Below, piece after piece: positions 1 to 43,726 of a DNA stretch of 43,726 nucleotides. The notes beneath the pieces were generated by a model. The model had not been told where the DNA came from. It saw only the letters and a program-made list of their open reading frames with translations, and made no database searches. The DNA is taken from the NCBI RefSeq assembly GCF_016863655.1, contig NZ_BOPH01000154.1, forward strand, positions 1-43,726, in the 5' to 3' direction. Positions within the stretch are counted from its first letter, which is position 1, and every line of letters starts with the position of its first letter. A program made the position numbers and the translations under genes. Source of the DNA: Virgisporangium ochraceum (lineage in GTDB: Bacteria; Actinomycetota; Actinomycetes; Mycobacteriales; Micromonosporaceae).

Positions 1-13662
<13,662 letters not shown>

Positions 13663-13666
13663 TGTT

Positions 13667-36340
<22,674 letters not shown>

Positions 36341-36357
36341 CGTCGTCTTCTCCGCAG
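36341..36357 (-). promoter_or_regulatory. Intergenic gap and ribosome binding site for PKS B
   Basis: The 17 bases between the PKS A stop and the PKS B ATG contain GGAGA (36353-36349), 8 nt from the start codon. This decides the ATG at 36340 as the start. No room exists for a promoter or terminator, so A and B are expected to share a transcript. Confidence 0.85.
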
Positions 36358-39300
36358 TCAGGATTCGTTGCCGTCGAGAGCCATCTGCACGAGGCTGTCG
36401 AGGTCCATGTCGTCGATGGAGTCGTCGATGGAGTCGGCCGGGCCGGCCGGTTCCGGCTCGCCGCCGTCGGACCGGGCGAGCCGGACCAGGGTGTCGAGCA
36501 GGCCCTCCGCACGCAGGCGGGCCATCGGGATGGTGGCGATGGCACGGCGCAGCTCCGCGTCGTCCACCACCTGGTCGTCGGGTCCGCCATCGGTTGCGCC
36601 GTCGGGGAACAGCTCCTCGCCCAGGTGCGCGGCGAGCGCGGCCGGTGTCGGGTAGTCGAAGACGAGCACCGAGCGCAGCCGCAGCCCGGTGGCCGCGTTG
36701 AGCCGGTTGCGCAGCTCGACCGCGGTCAGCGAGTCGAACCCGAGGTCCTGGAAGGCCTTGCCCGACCCGATCGTCTCCGGTCCGGCGTGGCCGAGCACGG
36801 TCGCGGTGTGGGTGCGCACGAGGTCGAGCAGCGCGCGGTCGCGGTCGGCGGCCGGCATGCCGGCGAAGCGGTCGGCGAAGGTCTCCGTCGTCGCTTCGGC
36901 GCTCGCGCGGGTCGGGCGCACCGGCGTGCGGATCAGGGACCGCAGCAGGTGCGGCACCTCGCCCTGTGCCCGCAGCGCGCCGAGGTCCAGCCGTGCCGGT
37001 ACGAGGAACGCCTCGGCGCGCGGCAGCGCGGCGTCGAGCAGCGCGCACGCCTCCGCCTCGGTCATCGCGACGATGCCGCCGCGGGAGGCCCGGCTGAGGC
37101 CGGTGCCACCGGCGCGGCCGGCCATGCCGCCCTCGGCGTCCCACAGGCCCCACGCCAGCGACGTGGCCGGGAGGCCGGCGGCGCGCCGGTGCTGTGCGAA
37201 CGCGTCGAGGTAGACGTTGGTCGCGGTGTAGCTGCCCTGTCCGGGTCCGCCGAACACGCCGGCGACCGAGGAGAACAGCACGAACGCCGCCAGGTCGTGG
37301 TCGCGGGTCGCCTCGTGCAGCGCCACGACCGCGTCGATCTTCGGCCGGCCGGCGCGGTCGAGCTGGTCGGCCCGCATCGACTCGATGACGCCGTCGTCGA
37401 GCACGGCCGCGGTGTGCACGACCGCGGTCAGCGCGACCCCGTCGATCACCGCGGCGAGCGCGTCGCGGTCGGCCACGTCGCACGCGGCGACCGTCAGGTC
37501 GGTGCCGAGGGCGGCGAGGTCGGCGGCGAGTTCCGTGGCGCCGGTCGCGGCCGCGCCGCTGCGGCTCAGGAAGATCATCCTGGTGACCGCGTGAGCGCGG
37601 GCCAGGTGCCGCGCGACGATCCCGCCGAGCCCGGCCGCCGACCCGGTGATCAGTACGGTGCCGTCCGGGGCGAACACCGGCCCCTCGTCGGTGGCCGCGT
37701 TTCCGGCCCTGACCAGGCGGGGCGCGAGAACCGTACCCTCGCGTACGGCGGTTTCCGGCTCCCCGGTGGCGACCGCCGCCGCGACCGTGGCGGGGTCGGC
37801 CGGCTGGTCGAGGTCGACCAGCGCGAACCGGCCCGGGTACTCCTTCTGCGCCGAGCGGACGAGCCCGCGCACGGCCGCGCCGGGCAGGTCCGGCACCGTG
37901 TCGCCGGGCCGCGCCGCGACCGAGCCGTGGGTCACCAGCACCAGCCGCGACCCGTCGAGCCGGTCGTCGGCGAGCCAGATCTGCAGCAGTGCCAGCGCGT
38001 TGCGGGCGGCGCCCCGGGCCGCTTCGGCGGCTCCGCCGGTGCCGGTGACGCTCGAGTAGACGACGGGGGGCGCGGGTTCCCCGGCGGAGAGGCCGGCGCG
38101 CAGCGCGAGCAGCCCGGCGTACGGGTCGCGGCCGAGGTGCACGGCGTCGCCCTCGCCGGTGCCGGTGACCGGCACCCACTCCACGGCGAACAACGCGTCG
38201 TTGCCGGTGCCGCGCAGGTCGGCGTCGGTGAGCGTGCGCAGCTCCACGTCGTCGGCGGTGAGCACCGGCCGTCCGGTCCCGTCGGCGACGAGCAGCGCCG
38301 CGCTGTCGGACCCGGTGGGGCGCAGCCGCACCCGCACGGTCGTGGCGCCTTCCGCGTGCAGCCGCACGCCGGTCCACGAGTACGGGTACCGCGTCCCGCC
38401 GGCGCCGAGCGGCCTGAGCGCGGCCTCCAGCAGCGCCGGGTGCAGCCCGAACGCCCCGTCGATCCCCGCCCCGTCGACCCCCGCGCCCTCGATCTCGGCG
38501 TAGAGGTCGTCGCCGTCCTGCCACAGCGCGCGCACGCCCTCGGGCGCGGTCCGCTCCCCGGCACCGGTCGGCGGCCACTCCGCGAGCGTCCCGACCTCGG
38601 GGGCCGGTCCGGCGGTGGTGAGCCGGGCGACGGCGTGCCGGGTCCACGGCTCGTCGGGGGCGGCGTCGGGGGTGCGGGAGTAGATGGTCAGCTCCCGTCG
38701 ACCGACCGCGACCTGCAGGTGCACGCCGCGTTCCGGGACCACCAGCGGCGCGCCCAGGGTCAGCTCCTCGACGAGGTCGCAGCCGACCTGGTCGCCGGCC
38801 CGGATCGCGAGCTCGACCATGGCCGCCGCCGGCAGCACGACCGAGCCGCCGATGAGGTGGTCGGCCAGCCACGGGTGCGTCCGCACGGACAGCACGCCGG
38901 TGAGCAGCAGCCCGTCTCCCCCGGCGAGCGGCACGACGGCACCGAGCAGCGGGTGGTCGGCGGTGCCGATCCCGACGGCGGAGACGTCTCCGGCGCGGCG
39001 CTTCGTCGACGCCCGCGGCCAGTACCGCTCGCGCTGGAAGGCGTACGTGGGCAGGTCGACGCGCCGCCCACCGCCGAGCACGGCCGCCCAGTCGACGCCG
39101 GTCCCCCGCACGTGCAGCCCGGCAACCGCCATGACGCTGGTCAATGCCTCATCCCGGTCCCGGCGCAGCAGCGGCAGGAACTCCCCACTGTCGACGCAGT
39201 GCTGCCCCATCCCCGAGAGCACCCCGTCCGGCCCGACCTCCACGAACGTGGTCACCCCGGCGGCTTCCAGGGCCTTCATCCCGTCGGCGAACCGCACCGC

Positions 39301-42300
39301 CTCCCGGACGTGCCGCACCCAGTACTCGGGGGTGGCGAGGTCCCCGTCGAGGTTCGACATGACCGGAATGGACGGAGCGTGGAACGTGAGCCCCGCCGCG
39401 ACCCGGAAGAAGTCCTCGAGCATCCCGGCCATCAGCGGCGAGTGGAACGCGTGGCTCACGGTGAGCCGCTTCGCCTTGAACCCCTTGGTCACAGCCAGAA
39501 CGGCGTCTTCTTCACCCGAGACCACCACCGACCGCGGCCCGTTGACCGCCGCGATGCTCACCTTCGCTTCGAGCCCGGAAAGCAGCGGCAGCACCTCCTC
39601 CTCGGAGGCCTGCACCGACACCATCGCCCCACCGGCCGGCAACGCCTGCATCAACCGGCCACGTGCACTGACCAACGTCGCAGCGTCCACAAGCGACAGC
39701 ACCCCGGCCACATGCGCCGCCGCCAACTCACCGACCGAGTGGCCGATCAGGAAGTCCGGCCGCACACCCCACGACTCCAGGAGGCGGAACACCGCCACCT
39801 CCAGGGCGAACAACCCCTGCTGCGTATTGACCGTCTGCGCCAACAGCTCCGCAGCGTTGTCAGAGGAGTCACCGAACACCACCTCGCGGACCCCGTCGTC
39901 CAGGTGCGCGCACACCGCGTCGAACGCCTCCGCGAACACCGGGAACGCCTCGTACAGGCCACGGCCCATCCCCGGGCGCTGCGCACCCTGGCCGGTGAAC
40001 AGGAACGCGGTCCCGCCCTCGCCCACGACCCCGCGGATGGCGGGGTCGGCCAGCCCGGCGACGAGCGCCTCCCGGTCGTGCGCCACCACCACGGCCCGGT
40101 GCTCGAACGCCGACCGGGTCGTGGCGAGCGAGTACGCCACGTCGGTCACCGGCACGTCCGGGTGGTCGGCCAGGTATGCGGTCAGCCGCCGGGCCTGGTC
40201 GCGCACGCCCTCCTCGGAGGCGGCCGACAGCACCCACGGCGTCACCGCCGCGGGCGCCGGGCCGCCCGTGTGCACCGGCTCGTCGGCCGGCGCCTGCTCG
40301 ATGATCGCGTGCGCGTTGGTCCCGCTGATGCCGAAGGCGGAGACGCCGGCGCGCCGGACGCGGTCCGTCCGTGGCCACCCGACCGCCTCGGTGAGCAGCT
40401 CGACCGCTCCGGCGGTCCAGTCGACGTGCGGCGACGCCGCGTCGGCGTGCAGGGTGCGCGGCAGGACCTCGTGGCGCAGCGCCATGACCATCTTGATGAC
40501 GCCGGCGACCCCGGCGGCCGACTGCGTGTGGCCGATGTTCGACTTCAGCGAGCCGAGCCGCACCGGACGGTCCCACGGCCGGTCCTGGCCGTAGGTGGCG
40601 AGCACCGCCTGTGCCTCGATCGGGTCGCCCAGCGTCGTGCCGGTGCCGTGCGCCTCCACCACGTCGACGTCCACTGTGGACAGCCCAGCGTTGGCGAGCG
40701 CCTGGCGGATGACCCGCTGCTGCGCCGGTCCATTAGGCGCCGTCAGACCGTTGGACGCGCCGTCCTGGTTCACCGCGCTCCCCCGCACCACGGCGAGCAC
40801 CGGGTGCCCGTGGCGCCGCGCGTCCGACAGCCGCTCCAGCAGCACCACGCCCACGCCCTCGGCCCAGCCGGTGCCGTCGGCACCCGCGCCGAACGCCTTG
40901 CAGCGCCCGTCGGCCGACAGCCCGCGCTGCCGCGAGAACTCCACGATCGTGCCGGGGGTCGAGAGCACGGTGACGCCGCCGGCCAGCGCGAGCGTGCACT
41001 CCCCCGACCGCAGCGCCTGCGCCGCCAGGTGCATCGCCACCAGCGACGACGAGCACGCCGTGTCGACCGTCACCGCCGGACCCTCCAGGCCCAGGTGGTA
41101 CGCCACCCGCCCGGACAGCACGCTCGTCGCGTTGCCGGTGCTGAGGTAGCCGTCGACCGGCTCGTCCGAGTTTGTGAGCAGCGCGGCGTAGTCCTGGTTG
41201 TAGGTGCCGACGAACACGCCGGCGCGGCTGCCCCGCACGGTCGAGGGGTCGATCCCGGCCCGCTCGAACGCCTCCCAGCTCGTCTCCAGCAGCAGCCGCT
41301 GCTGCGGGTCCATGGCCAGCGCCTCGCGCGGGCTGATCCGGAAGAAGCCGGCGTCGAACCGGCCGACGTCGTCGAGGAAGCCGCCGCCGCGGGTGTAGGT
41401 GGTGCCGGGGTGGTCGGGGTCGGGGTGGTAGAGGCCGTCGAGGTCCCAGCCGCGGTTGTCCGGGAACGGCGAGATCGCGTCGCGGCCCTCGGCGACGAGC
41501 CGCCACAGGTCCTCCGGTGACGCGACGCCGCCGGGGTACCGGCAGCCCATGCCGACGATGACGACCGGGTCGTCGGTGCCGGCCACCGCTGTCGCGGGCG
41601 CGTCCTGCGCCGGTGCGGTCCCGAGCAGCTCGTCGCGGATCAGGGCGGCGAGGGCGGTCGGGGTCGGGTGGTCGAAGACGGCGGTGGCGGGCAGCCGCAG
41701 CCCGGTCGCGGCGCCGAGCCGGTTGCGCAGCTCGACCGCGGTGAGCGAGTCGAACCCGAGCTCCCGGAACGGGCGGCCGGAGGCGACCTCGGCCGGGTCG
41801 GTGTGTCCGAGCACGGCGGCGGCCTCGGTGCGTACCAGGTCGAGCAGCGCTCCCGGACGGTCCAGCAGCCGCCGGTCGACGACGGGTGCGGTCTCCGCCG
41901 CGACGGGCTCGACGTCGGGCAGGTCCGCGAGGAACGGTCCGGTGCCGGCGGCGGGCACGAACCGGTCCCACGCGACGTCGGCGACCACCAGGGTCGTCTC
42001 GTCGTCGTCGAGGGCCCGGGCCAGTGCGGAGACAGCCAGGTCCGGATCCAGGGCGGGCAGGCCGGCCCGGTACAGGTGGTCGCGGCCGGCCTCGTCGGTG
42101 GCGCCGCCGGCGCCGGTCCACGGTCCCCACGCGATCGCGGTGGCCGGGTGGCCCGCGGCGCGCCGCCGCTCGGCGAGGGCGTCGAGGTAGGCGTTGGCGG
42201 CGGCGTAGTCGCCCTGGCCGCTGCTCCCGAACACGCCGGCGACCGAGGTGAACACGACGAACGCGTCCAGCGGCCGGTCGGCGAGCAGGTCGTCCAGGGC

Positions 42301-43726
42301 CTGCGCGCCGGTCACCTTGGTGGTGAAGGGGTCCGCTCCGGGGGTCACCTCGACGGCGTGCACGACGGCCGTGAGGTCGGGCAGCGTCGTGAGAAGGTCC
42401 GCGAGTTCGTCACGGTTGTCGGGACCCGTGTGGACCACGTGAGCGGCCCCATGGTCGGCCAGCCACCGACCGACCCGGGTGGCGAGCACCCCGTTGCCGA
42501 CGACGAGCACCGTGCCCCGCGCCCGCCACGACCGTCGTGCCGGGCCCTGTTCGACGCGGACGAGCCGGCGGCCGTGGGCGCCGGTGTCGCGCAGGGCGAC
42601 CTGGTTCTCCCCGTTCCAGCCGGACAGCACGGACGCGAGCAGGTCCGTCGCACCGGCACCGAGCGACGCGGGCAGGTCGACCAGCCCGCCCCAGCGTCCC
42701 GGAAGCTCCGCCGCCACGACGCGGCCGAGCCCCCACACGGCGGCCGCGGCCGGCACGGGCGCCGGATCGGACGCCGAGGTGCTGACGGCGCCGCGGGTCA
42801 CCACCCACAACGGCGCGTCGACGTCGGCCAACGCCCGCACGGCGGCGGGAAGGGTGCGGTGGTCACCGGTCGGCAGGATCACGCCGTCGATCCGTCCACT
42901 GTGGATGGACCGGGAGACGCGCGCCCCCGCGGCCTCCAGCGCGCCGACGAGGTCGTCGTCGCCGTCGCCCAGCACGAGCCAGTCGCCGTGCAGCACGGTC
43001 GGCGGTGCCTGACCGAGTGTCTTCCACGTGACCCGGTACCGCCACCGGTCGATGGTGGAGCGGTCGAGGCGGCGCTGGCGCCAGGTGGTCAGCGCGGGCA
43101 GCGCTCCGGTGATGGCGTCGGTGTCGGAGCCGAGCGCGAGCGCGTCGACGTCGCCGTTCTCGACGGCGGTCCAGAACTCGGTGTCGAGCGGGTCGTTGGT
43201 GGACGGCCGCGGGTTCTCCAGCCAGAAGCGCTGGTGCTGGAAGGCGTAGGTGGGCAGGTCGATCCGCCGCCCGCCGCCGAGCACCGCGCTCCAGTCCACG
43301 GCAACCCCGAGCATGTGCAACCCCGCCACGGCGCGGACGCTGGTCGACGCGTCGTCCCGGCCCCGCCGCAGCAGCGGCAGGAACTCACCGGTCTCCACGC
43401 ACTGCTGACCCATCGCCGACAGCACGGCATCGGGACCGACCTCCACGTACGTGGTGACCCCGGCCGCCTCCAGGGCGCGCATCCCGTCGGCGAACCGCAC
43501 CGCCTCCCGCACGTGCCGCACCCAGTACCCGGGCGTCGTCAGATCCCCGTCCAGGTTCGACACGACCGGGATCACCGGCTGGTGGAACGTCAACCCCGCC
43601 GCTACCGCGTGGAACTCGTCGAGCATGCCGGCCATGAGCGGCGAGTGGAACGCGTGGCTCACCGTGAGCCGCCTGGCCTTGAACCCGGCCGTCACCGCCA
43701 GAACGGCCTCCTCCTCACCGGAGACC
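36358..43726 (-). CDS. Type I modular polyketide synthase A, 5'-partial (AT-KR-ACP / KS-AT-DH-KR-ACP / docking)
   Basis: Cytosolic assembly-line enzyme that adds two malonyl-type units to a growing polyketide. The visible part is 2455 residues; the start lies beyond the right edge. Counting from the first full codon, domains are AT C-terminus 1-166, KR 226-599, ACP 626-702 (phosphopantetheine Ser660), KS 717-1144 (Cys891 in DTACSSS; EAHGTGT and NIGHT also present), AT 1237-1556 (GHSVGE, HAFH), DH about 1587-1846, KR core 2016-2242, ACP 2297-2376 (Ser2332), and an acidic C-terminal docking tail ending in DLDSLVQMAL. The first KR and the DH look degenerate, so a ketone and then a hydroxyl are expected. 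The TGA stop at 36360-36358 is 17 bp before PKS B, which points to co-transcription. The PKS assignment is certain; inactivity of the two domains is inference from missing motifs. Confidence 0.97.
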   Translation of the reverse strand, partial: VSGEEEAVLAVTAGFKARRLTVSHAFHSPLMAGMLDEFHAVAAGLTFHQPVIPVVSNLDGDLTTPGYWVRHVREAVRFADGMRALEAAGVTTYVEVGPDAVLSAMGQQCVETGEFLPLLRRGRDDASTSVRAVAGLHMLGVAVDWSAVLGGGRRIDLPTYAFQHQRFWLENPRPSTNDPLDTEFWTAVENGDVDALALGSDTDAITGALPALTTWRQRRLDRSTIDRWRYRVTWKTLGQAPPTVLHGDWLVLGDGDDDLVGALEAAGARVSRSIHSGRIDGVILPTGDHRTLPAAVRALADVDAPLWVVTRGAVSTSASDPAPVPAAAAVWGLGRVVAAELPGRWGGLVDLPASLGAGATDLLASVLSGWNGENQVALRDTGAHGRRLVRVEQGPARRSWRARGTVLVVGNGVLATRVGRWLADHGAAHVVHTGPDNRDELADLLTTLPDLTAVVHAVEVTPGADPFTTKVTGAQALDDLLADRPLDAFVVFTSVAGVFGSSGQGDYAAANAYLDALAERRRAAGHPATAIAWGPWTGAGGATDEAGRDHLYRAGLPALDPDLAVSALARALDDDETTLVVADVAWDRFVPAAGTGPFLADLPDVEPVAAETAPVVDRRLLDRPGALLDLVRTEAAAVLGHTDPAEVASGRPFRELGFDSLTAVELRNRLGAATGLRLPATAVFDHPTPTALAALIRDELLGTAPAQDAPATAVAGTDDPVVIVGMGCRYPGGVASPEDLWRLVAEGRDAISPFPDNRGWDLDGLYHPDPDHPGTTYTRGGGFLDDVGRFDAGFFRISPREALAMDPQQRLLLETSWEAFERAGIDPSTVRGSRAGVFVGTYNQDYAALLTNSDEPVDGYLSTGNATSVLSGRVAYHLGLEGPAVTVDTACSSSLVAMHLAAQALRSGECTLALAGGVTVLSTPGTIVEFSRQRGLSADGRCKAFGAGADGTGWAEGVGVVLLERLSDARRHGHPVLAVVRGSAVNQDGASNGLTAPNGPAQQRVIRQALANAGLSTVDVDVVEAHGTGTTLGDPIEAQAVLATYGQDRPWDRPVRLGSLKSNIGHTQSAAGVAGVIKMVMALRHEVLPRTLHADAASPHVDWTAGAVELLTEAVGWPRTDRVRRAGVSAFGISGTNAHAIIEQAPADEPVHTGGPAPAAVTPWVLSAASEEGVRDQARRLTAYLADHPDVPVTDVAYSLATTRSAFEHRAVVVAHDREALVAGLADPAIRGVVGEGGTAFLFTGQGAQRPGMGRGLYEAFPVFAEAFDAVCAHLDDGVREVVFGDSSDNAAELLAQTVNTQQGLFALEVAVFRLLESWGVRPDFLIGHSVGELAAAHVAGVLSLVDAATLVSARGRLMQALPAGGAMVSVQASEEEVLPLLSGLEAKVSIAAVNGPRSVVVSGEEDAVLAVTKGFKAKRLTVSHAFHSPLMAGMLEDFFRVAAGLTFHAPSIPVMSNLDGDLATPEYWVRHVREAVRFADGMKALEAAGVTTFVEVGPDGVLSGMGQHCVDSGEFLPLLRRDRDEALTSVMAVAGLHVRGTGVDWAAVLGGGRRVDLPTYAFQRERYWPRASTKRRAGDVSAVGIGTADHPLLGAVVPLAGGDGLLLTGVLSVRTHPWLADHLIGGSVVLPAAAMVELAIRAGDQVGCDLVEELTLGAPLVVPERGVHLQVAVGRRELTIYSRTPDAAPDEPWTRHAVARLTTAGPAPEVGTLAEWPPTGAGERTAPEGVRALWQDGDDLYAEIEGAGVDGAGIDGAFGLHPALLEAALRPLGAGGTRYPYSWTGVRLHAEGATTVRVRLRPTGSDSAALLVADGTGRPVLTADDVELRTLTDADLRGTGNDALFAVEWVPVTGTGEGDAVHLGRDPYAGLLALRAGLSAGEPAPPVVYSSVTGTGGAAEAARGAARNALALLQIWLADDRLDGSRLVLVTHGSVAARPGDTVPDLPGAAVRGLVRSAQKEYPGRFALVDLDQPADPATVAAAVATGEPETAVREGTVLAPRLVRAGNAATDEGPVFAPDGTVLITGSAAGLGGIVARHLARAHAVTRMIFLSRSGAAATGATELAADLAALGTDLTVAACDVADRDALAAVIDGVALTAVVHTAAVLDDGVIESMRADQLDRAGRPKIDAVVALHEATRDHDLAAFVLFSSVAGVFGGPGQGSYTATNVYLDAFAQHRRAAGLPATSLAWGLWDAEGGMAGRAGGTGLSRASRGGIVAMTEAEACALLDAALPRAEAFLVPARLDLGALRAQGEVPHLLRSLIRTPVRPTRASAEATTETFADRFAGMPAADRDRALLDLVRTHTATVLGHAGPETIGSGKAFQDLGFDSLTAVELRNRLNAATGLRLRSVLVFDYPTPAALAAHLGEELFPDGATDGGPDDQVVDDAELRRAIATIPMARLRAEGLLDTLVRLARSDGGEPEPAGPADSIDDSIDDMDLDSLVQMALDGNES
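36361..36597 (-). other. C-terminal docking domain of PKS A
   Basis: After the last ACP the protein carries a helical segment (DDAELRRAIATIPMARLRAE, then LLDTLVRLARS), a Gly/Pro/Glu linker and an acidic end (SIDDSIDDMDLDSLVQMAL). This is the usual arrangement of an actinobacterial class 1 C-terminal docking domain: a dimerising helix, then a short helix that binds the N-terminal coiled coil of the next protein. The natural partner is the N-terminal helix of PKS B, encoded 17 bp downstream. The pairing is inferred from gene order. Confidence 0.8.
38190..38965 (-). other. Dehydratase-like domain of module A2, probably inactive
   Basis: The fold is recognisable from HPLLG at the start and HPWLADHLIGGSVVLP. 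The catalytic His is intact. In active PKS DH domains the second catalytic residue is Asp in LHPALLDAALH or LHPALLDAALQ. Here it is Glu (GAG, 38427-38425), and the following His/Gln is Arg (AGG, 38415-38413). The stretch that normally reads roughly DGFYxRLAExGYxYGPxFQGLRA is reduced to ERTAPEGVRALW (38518-38558). Three separate departures make activity unlikely, though Glu could in principle support weak activity. Confidence 0.8.
40669..40681. repeat. GTCCACWGTGGAC palindrome, A2 KS
   Basis: Exact copy within LSTVDVDVVEAHG; Thr is ACA. Confidence 0.6.
41600..43726 (-). other. PKS A module A1 (partial): AT C-terminal third, degenerate KR, ACP
   Basis: The window opens inside the AT at VSGEEEAVLAVTAGF, followed by SHAFHSPLM, which predicts malonyl-CoA. 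The AT runs to about 43230. The KR structural part begins near 43050 (RWRYRVTWK). Its core (42520-41930) keeps the Ser (FTSVAGVFG), Tyr (GDYAAAN) and Asn, but the nucleotide-binding loop reads VVGNGVLATRVG instead of VTGGTGALGAHVA. About 35 residues normally containing TSRRG and ACDVADR are missing, and HTAGVLDDG has become HAVEVTPGA. The ACP is 41850-41620, with Ser at 41748-41746 in ELGFDSL. The likely output is an unreduced beta-ketone. The KS and most of the AT are outside the window. Confidence 0.9.

Larger units (their letters stand above)
36600..41600 (-). other. PKS A module A2: KS-AT-DH(degenerate)-KR-ACP
   Basis: KS is 41575-40295 with active Cys TGC at 41055-41053. AT is 40015-39060 with GHSVGE and HAFHSPLM (malonyl-CoA). 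The DH-like region (38965-38190) keeps its first catalytic motif, HLIGGSVVLP, with His at 38859-38857, but has Glu in place of the usual Asp in LHPALLEAALR, and the YGPxFQG segment is gone. The KR core (37680-37000) has LDD (VLDDGV, near 37391-37403), Ser, Tyr (GSYTATN) and Lys, so it is a B-type KR giving a D-hydroxyl; its cofactor loop is TGSAAGLG, not TGGTGxLG. ACP is 36835-36600 with Ser at 36732-36730. No ER is present. The predicted output is a hydroxyl because dehydration is probably lost. Confidence 0.88.

Noticed and set aside
36341..38872. Upstream extension of the PKS B frame to 38872
   Set aside because: The extension overlaps the end of PKS A in another frame and has no PKS similarity. 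The ATG at 36340 has a Shine-Dalgarno site and begins a proper docking helix.

Overview
The window is the interior of a very large modular type I polyketide synthase (PKS) locus. Three consecutive giant genes lie on the minus strand and read from right to left. G+C is very high, wobble positions are mostly G or C, and the paired docking domains are those of cis-AT actinobacterial assembly lines, so the source is an actinomycete (Streptomyces, Micromonospora or Pseudonocardiales type). The genus cannot be fixed from this stretch.

Layout in order of transcription. PKS A (43726 to 36358) lacks its 5' end. It holds the tail of one module (AT-KR-ACP), one complete KS-AT-DH-KR-ACP module and a C-terminal docking tail. 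PKS B (36340 to 13667) is complete at 7557 residues, with five KS-AT-KR-ACP modules between docking domains. PKS C (13662 to 1) lacks its 3' end and holds three KS-AT-KR-ACP modules plus the start of a fourth KS. Gaps are 17 bp (A/B) and 4 bp (B/C), each start has a clear Shine-Dalgarno sequence, and no promoter or terminator is visible between the genes. They look like one co-transcribed, translationally coupled unit. No stretch of 300 bases lies outside a gene. There is no loading module, thioesterase, regulator, transporter, tailoring enzyme or mobile element in the window, so the cluster continues on both sides.

How the genes work together (inference, assuming collinear A to B to C transfer). 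Extender units follow from AT motifs: HAFH for malonyl-CoA, YASH for methylmalonyl-CoA. They are malonyl, malonyl (A), methylmalonyl, methylmalonyl, malonyl, malonyl, malonyl (B), malonyl, malonyl, malonyl (C). The first KR of A has lost its cofactor fold and should leave a ketone. The only DH (A2) has lost catalytic features and should leave a hydroxyl. All other KRs look intact and there is no enoylreductase. The predicted segment is one ketone, then nine consecutive hydroxyls with two C-methyls near the start and a stereoregular 1,3-polyol run. This suits a large polyol macrolide or linear polyol. The exact product cannot be named from sequence alone.

Features that stand out are the two degenerate reductive domains, a dispersed 13-bp palindrome GTCCACWGTGGAC (10 exact copies, several near copies, in unrelated protein positions and more than one reading frame), and a gap-free duplication in register at exactly 4386 bp between consecutive modules of PKS C.
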